A stretch of DNA of 64,000 nt, taken from positions 1 to 64,000 of the forward strand of contig NZ_JAEKGC010000014.1 in NCBI RefSeq assembly GCF_016405885.1, read 5' to 3'. The notes beneath the pieces were generated by a model. The model made no database searches, was not told the origin of the DNA, and saw only the letters and a list, made by a program, of their open reading frames with translations. Shown piece after piece: positions 43,546 to 52,669 of this stretch; position 1 is the stretch's first letter, and each line of letters opens with the position of its first letter. Both the position numbers and the translations under genes were made by a program. Source of the stretch: Arthrobacter sp. MSA 4-2. Lineage in GTDB: Bacteria; Actinomycetota; Actinomycetes; Actinomycetales; Micrococcaceae.

Positions 43546-44169
43546 TTAGCCGTCGTCGACCCCGAGGGCCCGTGCATCGGCCCACGTGTCGACGTCGAGT
43601 GTCGTGCCCGGTGGAACCGGGACCGGTCGAACACTCACCCTAGCAAGGAGGGCTTTCATCGAAAGATTTTCCACACCGCCGGCCTGCACCGCCACCGCCA
43701 CCGCACCCTCGAGGTCGCTGCGCCGGTACAGCGCGGCCAGCGGCTGGTCCCGCCCCGCGTCGGAGGCCATCACCGAGGTGCCGGCCTCGGCGGCCGCAGC
43801 CAGCAGGGCGGGGACCAGCTGCCCGGACCGGGGCATGTCGCAGGCGAGCACCATCAGCCAGGGGGCCGTAAAGCCTCCGGGCTCCGGCTGTGCCAGAGCG
43901 GCGGCCAGGGCCGCGGCGGGCCCGCCGAACGGCGGGGCCTCGCGCACGAACCGCAGGGGCGGGGCACCCGGCGCCGGGTGCACGCCGGCGGCCGGCCCGA
44001 CGACGGTGACGCGGCCCGCGCCGGCGACCGCCCGCACGGTGATCTCGAGCAGGGTCGCCCCGGCGATGTGCAGTGAGGCCTTCGGCATTCCGCCCAGCCG
44101 GGTCGACCTGCCGCCGGCCAGGATGACGGCGTCGAACGCCGGCGGGACGGTTCCGCTCACGCGGCCCAT
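43546..44169 (-). CDS. mobA: Molybdenum cofactor guanylyltransferase
   Basis: A 207-residue NTP-transferase-fold enzyme that adds GMP to molybdopterin to give the MGD cofactor. AVILAGGRSTRLGGMPKA near residues 14-31 is the nucleotide-binding loop, VREAPPFGGPAAALAAAL and VLACDMPRSG with the metal-binding Asp follow, and ASDAGRDQPLAALY matches the GRxQPL substrate motif. The ATG at 44169 overlaps the HNH gene by 13 bases; a GTG at 44160 gives a GTGA overlap and is also plausible. It is coupled to HNH and DUF6457. Confidence 0.9.
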   Translation of the reverse strand: MGRVSGTVPPAFDAVILAGGRSTRLGGMPKASLHIAGATLLEITVRAVAGAGRVTVVGPAAGVHPAPGAPPLRFVREAPPFGGPAAALAAALAQPEPGGFTAPWLMVLACDMPRSGQLVPALLAAAAEAGTSVMASDAGRDQPLAALYRRSDLEGAVAVAVQAGGVENLSMKALLARVSVRPVPVPPGTTLDVDTWADARALGVDDG

Positions 44170-44654
44170 TCGGAGAGGTACTCGCTCCAGGAGGGCGCCG
44201 GCCTCTCCAGTTCCTTGAGCTGCCACAGCGGCCCGCGGGGAGGCTTGGGGACAAACCGGAGGCGCCAGCCGAGACTGGCCAGGGTCTTGTCCCCCTTTGT
44301 GTTGTTGCAGCGCAGGCAGCAGGCCACCATGTTCTCCCAGGTGTCCCCGCCGCCCCGCGAGCGGGGCACCACGTGGTCGATGGTCGTCGCCGTCTTCCCG
44401 CAGTAGGCGCACAGGTGGTTGTCGCGCCGCAGGACGCCGCGCCGGGTCACGGCCAGGTCGTGGCGGTACGGGATCTTCACGTACCGGTTCAGCAGGATCA
44501 CCGACGGCCGCCCGAGGATCTCCGTCGGCCCGACGACCGGCTCATCGTCCTCCGCAATGACGCTCGCCTTCCCCGTCAGCACCAGCACCAGGGCGCGGCG
44601 GAATGTCACAACCGCCAATGGCTCGAATCCTGCGTTCAAAACGAGAGTGCGCAT
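44157..44654 (-). CDS. HNH endonuclease-fold protein
   Basis: A 165-residue actinobacterial HNH protein. The opening MRTLVLNAGFEPLAVV is the conserved N-terminus of this group, and the nuclease core is CAYCGKTATTIDHVVPRSRG, then ENMVACCLRCNNTKGDKT, with four zinc Cys and the catalytic His in IDH. The group is common and chromosomally stable in actinobacteria, with unknown DNA target. Start 44654 has AAGAGG at about eight bases, better than 44660. It precedes mobA with overlap. A role in cofactor assembly is not expected. Confidence 0.88.
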   Translation of the reverse strand: MRTLVLNAGFEPLAVVTFRRALVLVLTGKASVIAEDDEPVVGPTEILGRPSVILLNRYVKIPYRHDLAVTRRGVLRRDNHLCAYCGKTATTIDHVVPRSRGGGDTWENMVACCLRCNNTKGDKTLASLGWRLRFVPKPPRGPLWQLKELERPAPSWSEYLSEWAA

Positions 44655-44845
44655 GCGCATGCCTCTTTGCGGACTATGTCCCGCCGCCGGCTGCCACCCC
44701 GGATGCTCGGGATAAGTTCTACGGATTAACAATGCCTAGGGTAGCCGCCCGGCGCCCGGGCGGGAACACATCGCTGTCTTCGCCCGGATCGCAGGGTGCA
44801 CCCCACTCCCGCCGCCGCATCGCGGGACGGACACTGTTAACGAAC

Positions 44846-44877
44846 GACGGGCCGGCAGGTTTCCCTGCCGGCCCGTC
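44846..44877 (-). terminator. Perfect 14-bp hairpin after the NlpC-like gene pair
   Basis: GACGGGCCGGCAGG at 44846-44859 pairs exactly with 44864-44877 around TTTC. It lies 16 bases beyond the stop of the downstream NlpC-like gene and has no long T run. Confidence 0.8.
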
Positions 44878-44893
44878 ATGTTGAACGGGGAGA

Positions 44894-45706
44894 TCAGCCG
44901 CCGACGCGGATGAACACGGGGCCCGAGCCGAGCTGGGCCGGTGCGATGACCGTGGTGTTGCCGTTGAAGCCACCGTGGACGGCCTGGCCGCCACCGATGT
45001 AGACGGCGATGTGGGCCATGCCCATGCCGCCGTCGGCGTAGTAGATCAGGTCGCCGGGCACGGCTTCGGCGGCGCTGACGGTGCGGCCCAGGGAAAGGTA
45101 CCCGGCCGGCCAGCCGTGGAAGTTGATGCCCGCTGCGGCGAGGGCGTTGCTGGCGAGGCGGGTGCAGTCCTGCATGACACCGAGCTGGGCCTTCGCGGCG
45201 GCGGCGATGGTCGCTGCCTTGCCGGAGGGAGCTGCCGGTGCGACGGGCTTCGCGGGAGCAGGAGCCGGGGAGGGTGCAACTGCCGCGGTGACGACCTTGG
45301 CGGCGGGCGCCGGCACCTGGACGGCGGCGGCAGGAGCCGCGGCCGGGGCGGCCACGGGAGCCGGTGCCGCCACCGGGGCGGGGGCGGGGGCTTCGATGAC
45401 GACCGGCTTAGCGACGGCCTTCACCGGGGTGCGGTTGAACGCAACCTTTGCGTTGACGTCGGCGACGACGGCGGCCGGTGCCGCGGTCACCTCGAGCGTC
45501 GAGGTAAAGGACTCACGCTCGGGCTGCAGGTCGGCGGCGTTCGCTGCCACACCGGAGGTGAGGACCAGGCCTGACGCCGCTGCAACGACAGCGGCCTGAC
45601 GGCCCATTCCGCCGGCGTTGTCGCTGACTGCCTTGGCGAGGGTGGTGAGGGTAGCCGTACGCTGCGCTTCGCCGCGGTGGCGGGCAATGGAGGCGCTTTT
45701 AGACAT
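44894..45706 (-). CDS. Secreted NlpC/P60-like cell-wall hydrolase (downstream paralogue)
   Basis: A 270-residue exported protein: a long basic N-region and signal helix (about 36-57, GRQAAVVAAASGLVLTSGV), then an Ala/Pro/Val linker, and a C-terminal NlpC/P60-like domain. Candidate catalytic residues are Cys181 (MQDCTRL), His232 (MAHIAVYIGGG) and His244 (QAVHGG). The usual YxWGG and DCSG motifs are absent and read QDCT instead, so the family call is by architecture. It is the second gene of an operon 32 bases after its paralogue and should share the c-di-AMP riboswitch. CTGGAG precedes the ATG. Confidence 0.82.
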   Translation of the reverse strand: MSKSASIARHRGEAQRTATLTTLAKAVSDNAGGMGRQAAVVAAASGLVLTSGVAANAADLQPERESFTSTLEVTAAPAAVVADVNAKVAFNRTPVKAVAKPVVIEAPAPAPVAAPAPVAAPAAAPAAAVQVPAPAAKVVTAAVAPSPAPAPAKPVAPAAPSGKAATIAAAAKAQLGVMQDCTRLASNALAAAGINFHGWPAGYLSLGRTVSAAEAVPGDLIYYADGGMGMAHIAVYIGGGQAVHGGFNGNTTVIAPAQLGSGPVFIRVGG

Positions 45707-45738
45707 GGGAGATCTCCAGAAGGTGGTGAGAGAGGGTT

Positions 45739-46533
45739 CTAGCGAACGCGGACGAAGCTTGCGCCAGGCAGATCTGACAGGGAGTGAAGGCCGGTGTTCA
45801 TGCCGTTGAGGCCACCGCTGATGACCTGGCCGTTTCCGACATAGATGGCGACGTGGCCGCCAGTGATGACAAGGTCGCCGGCCGCGGGGGTTCCGACGAC
45901 GTCGCCGTACTGAAAGAACTGGCCGGGGGCGAGGTCACCCACCGACTTTCCAACCGAGCGGAGGGCCTTTTCGACCATCGCGGTGCAGTCCTGTGCGACA
46001 CCGATCTGGGAGTAGGCGGATCCGACGAGTGCGGCGCCGATGCCGGAGGAGGGAACCTCGGGCTTCGGTGCGGGCGCGGGGGCCGGAGCCGGGGCGGCGA
46101 CGGCGGCAAGCTGCACAGGGGCGGGTGCCGGAGCGGCGGGGGCCACGGCTGCGGGCCGGACGACGGGGGCCGGGATTGCGGCGGGGGCTTCTGCGACCGG
46201 CGCCTCGACGACCGGCGCTTCGACGACGGGCGCGGGGGCCACGGTAACGGCTTCACGCTCGAACGAGACGGCGGCGGTGGCAGCGGCGCTGACGGCCGCG
46301 GTTTCCGGAGCGGTGACGCTCAGCGAGGAGGAGGACTGTACTTCGCGCTCGGCGGTGGAGGAGCCGTGGGCCGGGAGGCCGGCGGCGAGCACGAGGCCCG
46401 AGGCGGCGACGACGGCGGCGGCCTGGCGCCCGACCGAGCCGGCATTGGAGGTGACGGCCTTTGAGAGAGCCGTTAGCGGATTCACAGGAGCCTGGGCGGC
46501 GCGGTGGCGACCCAGAGAAGAGCTATTGGACAC
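45739..46533 (-). CDS. Secreted NlpC/P60-like protein under c-di-AMP control (upstream paralogue)
   Basis: A 264-residue exported paralogue of the next gene: the same N-terminal layout (GRQAAAVVAASGLVLAAG at 36-52), a linker rich in EAPV and APAP units, then the C-terminal domain. Cys183 in AQDCTAMV and His227 in GGHVAIYVGNG match the pair, but the third position reads GQVISGG, with Ser239 where the paralogue has His244. Activity is therefore doubtful or altered. GTG start at 46533, with GGGAGAGG nine bases upstream, next to the riboswitch 3' end. It may modify wall peptides or bind wall only. Confidence 0.82.
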   Translation of the reverse strand: MSNSSSLGRHRAAQAPVNPLTALSKAVTSNAGSVGRQAAAVVAASGLVLAAGLPAHGSSTAEREVQSSSSLSVTAPETAAVSAAATAAVSFEREAVTVAPAPVVEAPVVEAPVAEAPAAIPAPVVRPAAVAPAAPAPAPVQLAAVAAPAPAPAPAPKPEVPSSGIGAALVGSAYSQIGVAQDCTAMVEKALRSVGKSVGDLAPGQFFQYGDVVGTPAAGDLVITGGHVAIYVGNGQVISGGLNGMNTGLHSLSDLPGASFVRVR

Positions 46534-46553
46534 GTTTGATTGCCTCTCCCAAT

Positions 46554-46715
46554 GCCTGCGAGGTGAGCTGTCGGATTCGGATGGGAGTCACCCGGCCGCT
46601 GAAATCAGCGACTTAACCCCAAGGATTTCTAAACGAAACCCAAAAATTGGTTCCCCCGCCTCTGCCATGCGAATTGTGCGGACGGACCTCAGGCAATGGC
46701 AGAGCTAGGCGATTT
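46554..46715 (-). promoter_or_regulatory. c-di-AMP riboswitch (ydaO-yuaA class)
   Basis: Read on the minus strand, the leader contains GGGGGAACC (46649-46657), CTTGGGGTTAAG (46612-46623) and the near-invariant 3' core CCGAATCCGACAGCTCACC (46562-46580) followed by TCGCAGGC, which closes on the 5' GCCTAGC at about 46702-46709. The element ends just before the ribosome site of the first NlpC-like gene. This class turns off wall-hydrolase genes in actinobacteria when c-di-AMP is high. The remaining upstream bases (46716-46814) hold AT-rich promoter-like sequence. Confidence 0.88.
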
Positions 46716-46814
46716 GCTTGAGGGCGCCGAATCTATAACGATTTGGCACGAGTAGTACCGTACCTCACATCTGACCCAATTGTCACATTCAGATCACGAC
46801 ACGTGTGTCGCCCC

Positions 46815-47579
46815 CTAAAGCCAGCCCATCGGGTCGACCGGACGCCCGCTGATTAGGACCTCAAAATGGAGGTGGCATCCGGTGGAGGAGCCGGTGCTGC
46901 CACTGGTTCCGACCGCGGCTCCCCGCCGGAGGACATCACCCTTAGCGACCTCCATCGAGGCGAGGTGGTTGTACGTCGTCTCGAGGCCGTTGCCGTGGTC
47001 GAGGACCACCCGGTTGCCGCCGCCGTAGGGGTGCCACCCGGCGGACACCACGGTCCCGTCGGCGGCGGCCCGAACCTCGGTGCCGCATGCGGCGCTGAAG
47101 TCCTGCCCCGAGTGAATTTCCCCGGCAAGGCCCGTCATTGGGCTGACGCGGGGGCCGAACCCGGAGGTGCCCTTCAGAGTCTCGAGCGGCCCGCTCAGGG
47201 AGCCCTTCACGCCCAGCGGCACTCCCGGCCGGTCCGAGGCTGCAACGATGGCCCTCAGCTGGGTGTCGAAGTCCTGGGAACCTCGAAGGGGAACGGGGGT
47301 GAAGCTGATGCTTGCCGATTCCGGGGCACGGACCTCCTGCCGGGCCGGCACGGTCCCGGCGGCCGAGGCCGAGGTGCCTGCGGCCGTGGTCGGCAGGGCC
47401 GCCATCAGGACCAGCCCTGAGACGGCCGCGGCCATCGCCAGCTTCTGTCCGACCCGGTCGGGCGAGCCGCCGGTCCACCGGCCGTTGCGGCGCCGGTTGG
47501 TCCGGTGCGCGTCCCGCGGCCGCGGCGCGGCCTGGGCGGGTTCCGCGCGGCGGCGGCCCGACACCCGGTGTTTCGGCAT
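46815..47579 (-). CDS. Secreted M23 (LytM) metallopeptidase
   Basis: A 254-residue exported zinc endopeptidase. A 48-residue Arg-rich N-region precedes a hydrophobic segment (LAMAAAVSGLVLMAALPTTA). The LytM domain holds its zinc ligands in EIHSGQDFS (H-x3-D) and CHLHFEV (H-x-H), with the NHLASMEVAKGDVLRRG loop between. It should cleave peptidoglycan cross-bridges. AAAGGGG precedes the ATG at 47579. The N-region contains SGRRRAEPAQAAPRPRD and is longer than usual for a signal peptide. It is separated from dtxR by 333 bases. Confidence 0.9.
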   Translation of the reverse strand: MPKHRVSGRRRAEPAQAAPRPRDAHRTNRRRNGRWTGGSPDRVGQKLAMAAAVSGLVLMAALPTTAAGTSASAAGTVPARQEVRAPESASISFTPVPLRGSQDFDTQLRAIVAASDRPGVPLGVKGSLSGPLETLKGTSGFGPRVSPMTGLAGEIHSGQDFSAACGTEVRAAADGTVVSAGWHPYGGGNRVVLDHGNGLETTYNHLASMEVAKGDVLRRGAAVGTSGSTGSSTGCHLHFEVLISGRPVDPMGWL

Positions 47580-47769
47580 GCTGTCCCCTTTCACTGCCGA
47601 TGCCCGCCCGGCATTGGGCAGGCCGCACCGGGGGCGCCGCGGCGGCGGACGCGTCCCGGGAGCGGAAATGCTTTGCGCTCCTGCGGGCCGGCGCCGAAGA
47701 CGGGCTTGTCCCCGCGGGTGCGCGGGGATCAGGAGACGATCGGGAACAGTCTCACAGCATCATGCCCCG

Positions 47770-47870
47770 GCGGCAAAACGGGTCAGTAAACCGGGTCGGC
47801 GAACCGGGGCGGCACCAAGGGGTGCACACGGCGCGGCAAACAGGCGGCACGTCGGGTCGGCGGAACGTCT
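47770..47870. repeat. Imperfect duplicated segment between dtxR and the M23 gene
   Basis: GCGGCAAA and CGGGTCGGCG each occur twice, at 47770/47833 and 47792/47853, offset 61-63 bases, which suggests a decayed duplication of about 40 bases. This is the only structure seen in the 47580-47912 gap. Confidence 0.45.
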
Positions 47871-47912
47871 CGGGCCTGCCAAGCTGAGCGGGCGGCGGGA
47901 GGCCTGTTTGCG

Positions 47913-48608
47913 CTAGGCGACAGCGACGAACACGTGCGCTGCGACCTCCGGCGGCAGCTCAAGGGCGCCCTCGACGCCGGGAACCCGGACCGAGACGTAC
48001 CCACCCACCGACTCGAGGTTGAGGGAAGCCCCGGGGCGCAGGCCGCCCTCGGCCAGTTGCGAGAGGAGTTCCGGGTCTACCTGGATCGGCTCGGCGAGGC
48101 GCAGCAGAGTGACCGAGGAGCCCGGCCGGTAATCGTTCATTGCCGCCAGCAGCGTCGTCATGCCGTCGGTCGTGGACTCGGAGGCCACCCCTCCGATGGC
48201 TTCAAGGCCGGGGATCGGGTTGCCGTAGGGAGACTGGGAGGGCTGGCCCAGCAGTTCGTAGAGCCGCCGTTCAACCCGCTCGCTCATCACGTGTTCCCAC
48301 CGGCAGGCCTCTTCGTGCACGTACGCCCAGTCGAGGCCGATGACGTCGCTCAGCAGCCGTTCGGCCAGGCGGTGCTTGCGCATCACCCCGGTGGCGCGTC
48401 GCCGGCCGAGTTCGGTCAGTTCGAGGTGGCGGTCGCCCGAGACGACGACGAGCCCATCGCGTTCCATCCGCCCGATCGTCTGGGACACCGTCGGACCTGA
48501 ATGGCGCAGCCGTTCGGCGATGCGGGCCCGAAGGGCAACGATGTTCTCTTCCTCGAGCTCAAGGATGGTCCGCAGGTACATCTCGGTGGTATCGATGAGA
48601 TCCGTCAT
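47913..48608 (-). CDS. dtxR: Iron-dependent repressor, DtxR/IdeR family
   Basis: A 231-residue metalloregulator: N-terminal winged helix, dimerisation domain and C-terminal SH3-like FeoA domain (LLRLAEPIQVDPELLSQLAEGG). Every metal ligand of DtxR is present at the matching position: Met10, Cys102, Glu105 and His106 for the primary site, and His79, Glu83 and His98 for the ancillary site. Cys102 points to Fe2+ rather than to the Mn2+-type MntR. GGAG lies nine bases upstream of ATG 48608. A 14-base palindrome lies upstream at 48659-48672. Confidence 0.95.
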   Translation of the reverse strand: MTDLIDTTEMYLRTILELEEENIVALRARIAERLRHSGPTVSQTIGRMERDGLVVVSGDRHLELTELGRRRATGVMRKHRLAERLLSDVIGLDWAYVHEEACRWEHVMSERVERRLYELLGQPSQSPYGNPIPGLEAIGGVASESTTDGMTTLLAAMNDYRPGSSVTLLRLAEPIQVDPELLSQLAEGGLRPGASLNLESVGGYVSVRVPGVEGALELPPEVAAHVFVAVA

Positions 48609-48658
48609 AACCGTTCGGCTCCTAGGTACGGCACAATGCGGGGCAGGTAAGGAAAACG

Positions 48659-48672
48659 CGTGCTGCAGCACG
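48659..48672. promoter_or_regulatory. 14-bp perfect palindrome in the dtxR-serC gap
   Basis: CGTGCTGCAGCACG lies 51 bases upstream of the dtxR start, in the 243-base divergent region. It does not match the DtxR box; an AGGTTAACC element nearby at 48708-48716 has a half of that box only. Confidence 0.4.
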
Positions 48673-48812
48673 TCCGGGTGGGGCCGACCGCGTCCCTACG
48701 CCCCCTCAGGTTAACCCATGCGCCATGCGCCCCGAGAATTCAGTGAGCCCCCGCACCCGGGCGGGGCCGGGCTTCACAAATAACCCGGCGCACCGGTCCT
48801 AGGGCAGAATGA

Positions 48813-50000
<1,188 letters not shown>

Positions 50001-50023
50001 GGCCCGCGCGGGCGTGCCGCAGG

Positions 50024-51298
50024 TCAGTCTCCGGGGGCCTGCGGCGCCTCGTGCGTGATCCGCAGCCGCCGGGGCGCGGAACGGTCGTACCGGATCCGGA
50101 CCTCGTGGTACCGCCAGGCCCAGAACAGCCCGGCGGCCGCCGCCACCAGCCCTGAGGCTGCGGCGACGCCCAGGCTCCAGCGGGGCCCGAAGGCATCCGA
50201 GACCCACCCGACGACGGGCGCCCCGAGCGGCGTCCCGCCCAGGAAGATCGCCAGGTACAGCGCCATCACCCGCCCGCGCATCACCTGCTCCGTAGTGGTC
50301 TGCACGTAGGCGTTGGCACTGGTGAGAAGGGTGAGGGCGAACAGGCCAACGGGGACCAGGGCGAGGCCGAACAGGATCAGGTTCGGTGCGAGCGCCGCCA
50401 GGACGCATGCCGCGCCGAAGGCTCCGGCGGCACCGAAGACGAACCGCAGCCGGGGCTGCTCCCGCCGGGCCGACAGCAGCGCCCCGACGACCGACCCGAT
50501 CGCCATGACCGAGGACAACACCCCGAACACCCCGGCTCCCTGCCCGAACTCGGTGCGGGCCATGGCTGCGATGAACACCGCAAAATTCAGGCCGAAGGTC
50601 CCGACAAGGAAGATCGTGAGCAGCACCATCATCAGGTCGGGCCGGCCCCGCACATACCGGAAGCCCTCCCGGATGCGCCCCTTGCCCGGTGGCGATTTTG
50701 GCTGGACCTGCAGGTCGGGGGTGCGGAGCACCAGCAGGGTGTACACCATGGCGCCGAAGGTGAGCGCGTTGATCAGGAACACCCACCCGGGCCCGACGGC
50801 GGCGGTCAGCAGTCCCGCGACGGCGGGACCGACGAGGCGGGCGGCATTGAAGGAGGCGCTGTTGAGGGCCACGGCATTGGGCAGGTACTCATCACGCACC
50901 AGCTCCGAGGTGAAGCTCTGCCGCGCCGGCGCGTCGAAGGCGGACACGACGCCGAGGGCGAGGGCGAAGGCATAGACGTGCCAGAGTTCGGCCATGCCGA
51001 GCACCACCAGCAGGCCGAGCCCGACGGCGAGCACCGCCATGAGGACCTGCGTCGCCTGCAGCAGCTTCCGGCGGTCAACCGTGTCGGCGACCAGCCCGGC
51101 CAGGGGCGAGATCAGCAGCTGCGGGCCGAGCTGGAGGGCCAGGACGATGCCGAGGGCGGAGGCGTTCTGGTCGGTCAGGATGTCGTAGACGAGCCAGTCC
51201 TGGGCCGTGCGCTGCATCCAGGTGCCGATATTGGAGATCGAGGCGCCGATGAACCACCGGCGGTAGTTCGGGATGCGCAGCGAACGGAACGTGCTCAT
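50024..51298 (-). CDS. MFS exporter (EntS/MFS_3-like)
   Basis: A 424-residue major-facilitator protein with 12 predicted helices. It opens with MSTFRSLRIPNYRRWFIGAS, the typical start of the MFS_3 (enterobactin-exporter-like) group, followed by the motif-A-like DTVDRRKLLQATQ in the TM2-3 loop. The cytoplasmic loop in the middle carries QPKSPPGKGRIREGFRYVRG. The substrate is unknown; drugs or siderophores are typical. It lies 42 bases after the DUF3027 gene, so it is probably in the csp-DUF3027-MFS transcript. It converges on serC. Confidence 0.88.
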   Translation of the reverse strand: MSTFRSLRIPNYRRWFIGASISNIGTWMQRTAQDWLVYDILTDQNASALGIVLALQLGPQLLISPLAGLVADTVDRRKLLQATQVLMAVLAVGLGLLVVLGMAELWHVYAFALALGVVSAFDAPARQSFTSELVRDEYLPNAVALNSASFNAARLVGPAVAGLLTAAVGPGWVFLINALTFGAMVYTLLVLRTPDLQVQPKSPPGKGRIREGFRYVRGRPDLMMVLLTIFLVGTFGLNFAVFIAAMARTEFGQGAGVFGVLSSVMAIGSVVGALLSARREQPRLRFVFGAAGAFGAACVLAALAPNLILFGLALVPVGLFALTLLTSANAYVQTTTEQVMRGRVMALYLAIFLGGTPLGAPVVGWVSDAFGPRWSLGVAAASGLVAAAAGLFWAWRYHEVRIRYDRSAPRRLRITHEAPQAPGD

Positions 51299-51340
51299 CA
51301 GCGCACTCCCGGACCGTCCAGACCCCTCGGAGGCAAGGCG

Positions 51341-52108
51341 CTAGTCGTCCCGGCCCGGGGTGAGAGGCTCCGCGAAGGCCGGCCAGGCGGCCTCGGACGG
51401 CCCCGCGCCGCCCGGTTCTGAACCGCCGTCATCGGTGGCGTTGTTTAGCTCCGGCTCGTCGGCCGCAGGCTCGTCGGCGGCGCTGTTAAGCTCCGGCTCG
51501 CCGGTGGGGTCCTCGGCCGCAGGCTCGTCGCTGGCAGGCTCGGCGGCGGCATCGTCGGCCGCAGGCTCGGCGGCGGCGCGGTCAGTGCCCGGCTCGCTAC
51601 CACCGTCGGTGTCTTGAGCCGGCTGCGCGGAGGCTGAATCTTGGGCGTCAGGTGCGGCGGCCGGCTCGCTGGGAGCCGCCGAGTCGGCGGCGTCCTGATG
51701 GTCCTCGGGGCGCACCCGTTCGGACCAGGGCAGCCACTGGGGTGCCAGCAGTGCCGTCTCCGAGGGCAGGAGGCCAACCTCGCAGATCGTCGGCTCCTTG
51801 CTGCGCGCCACGCGGGCCAGGGTGATGAACCAGTGCCAGTTCCCGTAGCCGGGGACGAAGGCCTCGAAACGGTGGGTCGTGAGGCGCTCACCCTCGGGGT
51901 AGGAGGTGACGTGCCCGCCGACCTGCTCGGCCGGGGCCACCTCGAGGATGCCCTCACGCGCGAAATCGACGGCGGCCGCGAGCACGGCGTCGGGCTTGGC
52001 CTGCCGACGGACGGGCCGGCGTTTCACGGGAGCACCGGCGTCGACCGCGTCCGTGGCGGGGGCGGTGGCAGGATCGGTCTCCGGGGCGTCGGTGCGGGCG
52101 GGGATCAC
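51341..52108 (-). CDS. DUF3027 protein with long acidic repeat tail
   Basis: A 255-residue protein. Residues 45-130 are a DUF3027 domain, with FVPGYGNWHWFITLARVARS and TICEVGLLPSETALLAPQWLPW as clear markers. The next 120 residues are a disordered acidic tail built from AAEP/ADEP units and two PELN-containing repeats, encoded by degenerate repeats near 51430-51560. The start at 52108 follows the cold-shock stop by six bases. Related genes lie between a cold-shock gene and an MFS gene in mycobacteria too. Function is unknown. Confidence 0.88.
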   Translation of the reverse strand: MIPARTDAPETDPATAPATDAVDAGAPVKRRPVRRQAKPDAVLAAAVDFAREGILEVAPAEQVGGHVTSYPEGERLTTHRFEAFVPGYGNWHWFITLARVARSKEPTICEVGLLPSETALLAPQWLPWSERVRPEDHQDAADSAAPSEPAAAPDAQDSASAQPAQDTDGGSEPGTDRAAAEPAADDAAAEPASDEPAAEDPTGEPELNSAADEPAADEPELNNATDDGGSEPGGAGPSEAAWPAFAEPLTPGRDD

Positions 52109-52114
52109 GGCGGC

Positions 52115-52498
52115 CTACGCGTCCAGGTCGTCGGCGACTGCGCGCAGCACGGCAGCGACCTTCGACGCGTGGGACTTCTCGGGGTAGCGGCCCTTGCGCA
52201 GCCCGTTGGACACACCGTCGAGCAGTTTGATGAGGTCCTCGGTGATGACCGCCATGTCGTCGGCCTTCTTGCGGGTGCCCTTGACCACCGAAGGCGCCGC
52301 CTCAAGGATCCTGGCCGAGAGGGCCTGAAGACCCCGCCGGCCATCGGCGACTCCGAATTCCAGTTTCGTGCCGACCTTGACCTCGGTCACGCCGGCAGGC
52401 AGGGCGGAAGCGTGGAGGAAGACCTCCTTGCCGTCGTCGGTGGCGACGAAGCCGAAGCCCTTCTCAGCGTCGAACCATTTCACTTTGCCGATGGGCAC
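52115..52498 (-). CDS. Cold-shock protein with C-terminal extension
   Basis: A 127-residue protein. The first 66 residues are a cold-shock domain with RNA-binding motifs KGFGFVAT (RNP1) and VFLHASAL (RNP2). A 60-residue helical extension (KGTRKKADDMAVITEDLIKL and ASKVAAVLRAVADDLDA) distinguishes it from the single-domain CspA type. It should bind single-stranded nucleic acid. It is the first gene of the csp-DUF3027-MFS run. The ATG at 52498 is preceded by AAGAAGAGG. Confidence 0.92.
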   Translation of the reverse strand: MPIGKVKWFDAEKGFGFVATDDGKEVFLHASALPAGVTEVKVGTKLEFGVADGRRGLQALSARILEAAPSVVKGTRKKADDMAVITEDLIKLLDGVSNGLRKGRYPEKSHASKVAAVLRAVADDLDA

Positions 52499-52669
52499 GT
52501 AGTTACCTCTTCTTGGTCTGCTGGGGCGGTGTCCGCCTGCTGTCTGGGGAGCCCGGCGCTGCGGCAGGATACTGCCCTGGCGGCCACTGCCGGGGAGGTC
52601 TTTAAGATAAAAGAATATCCCCTCGGCGCTTACTCGTGTGCGCGGGCGTTCTTGTACGCTGTAAGCGTT

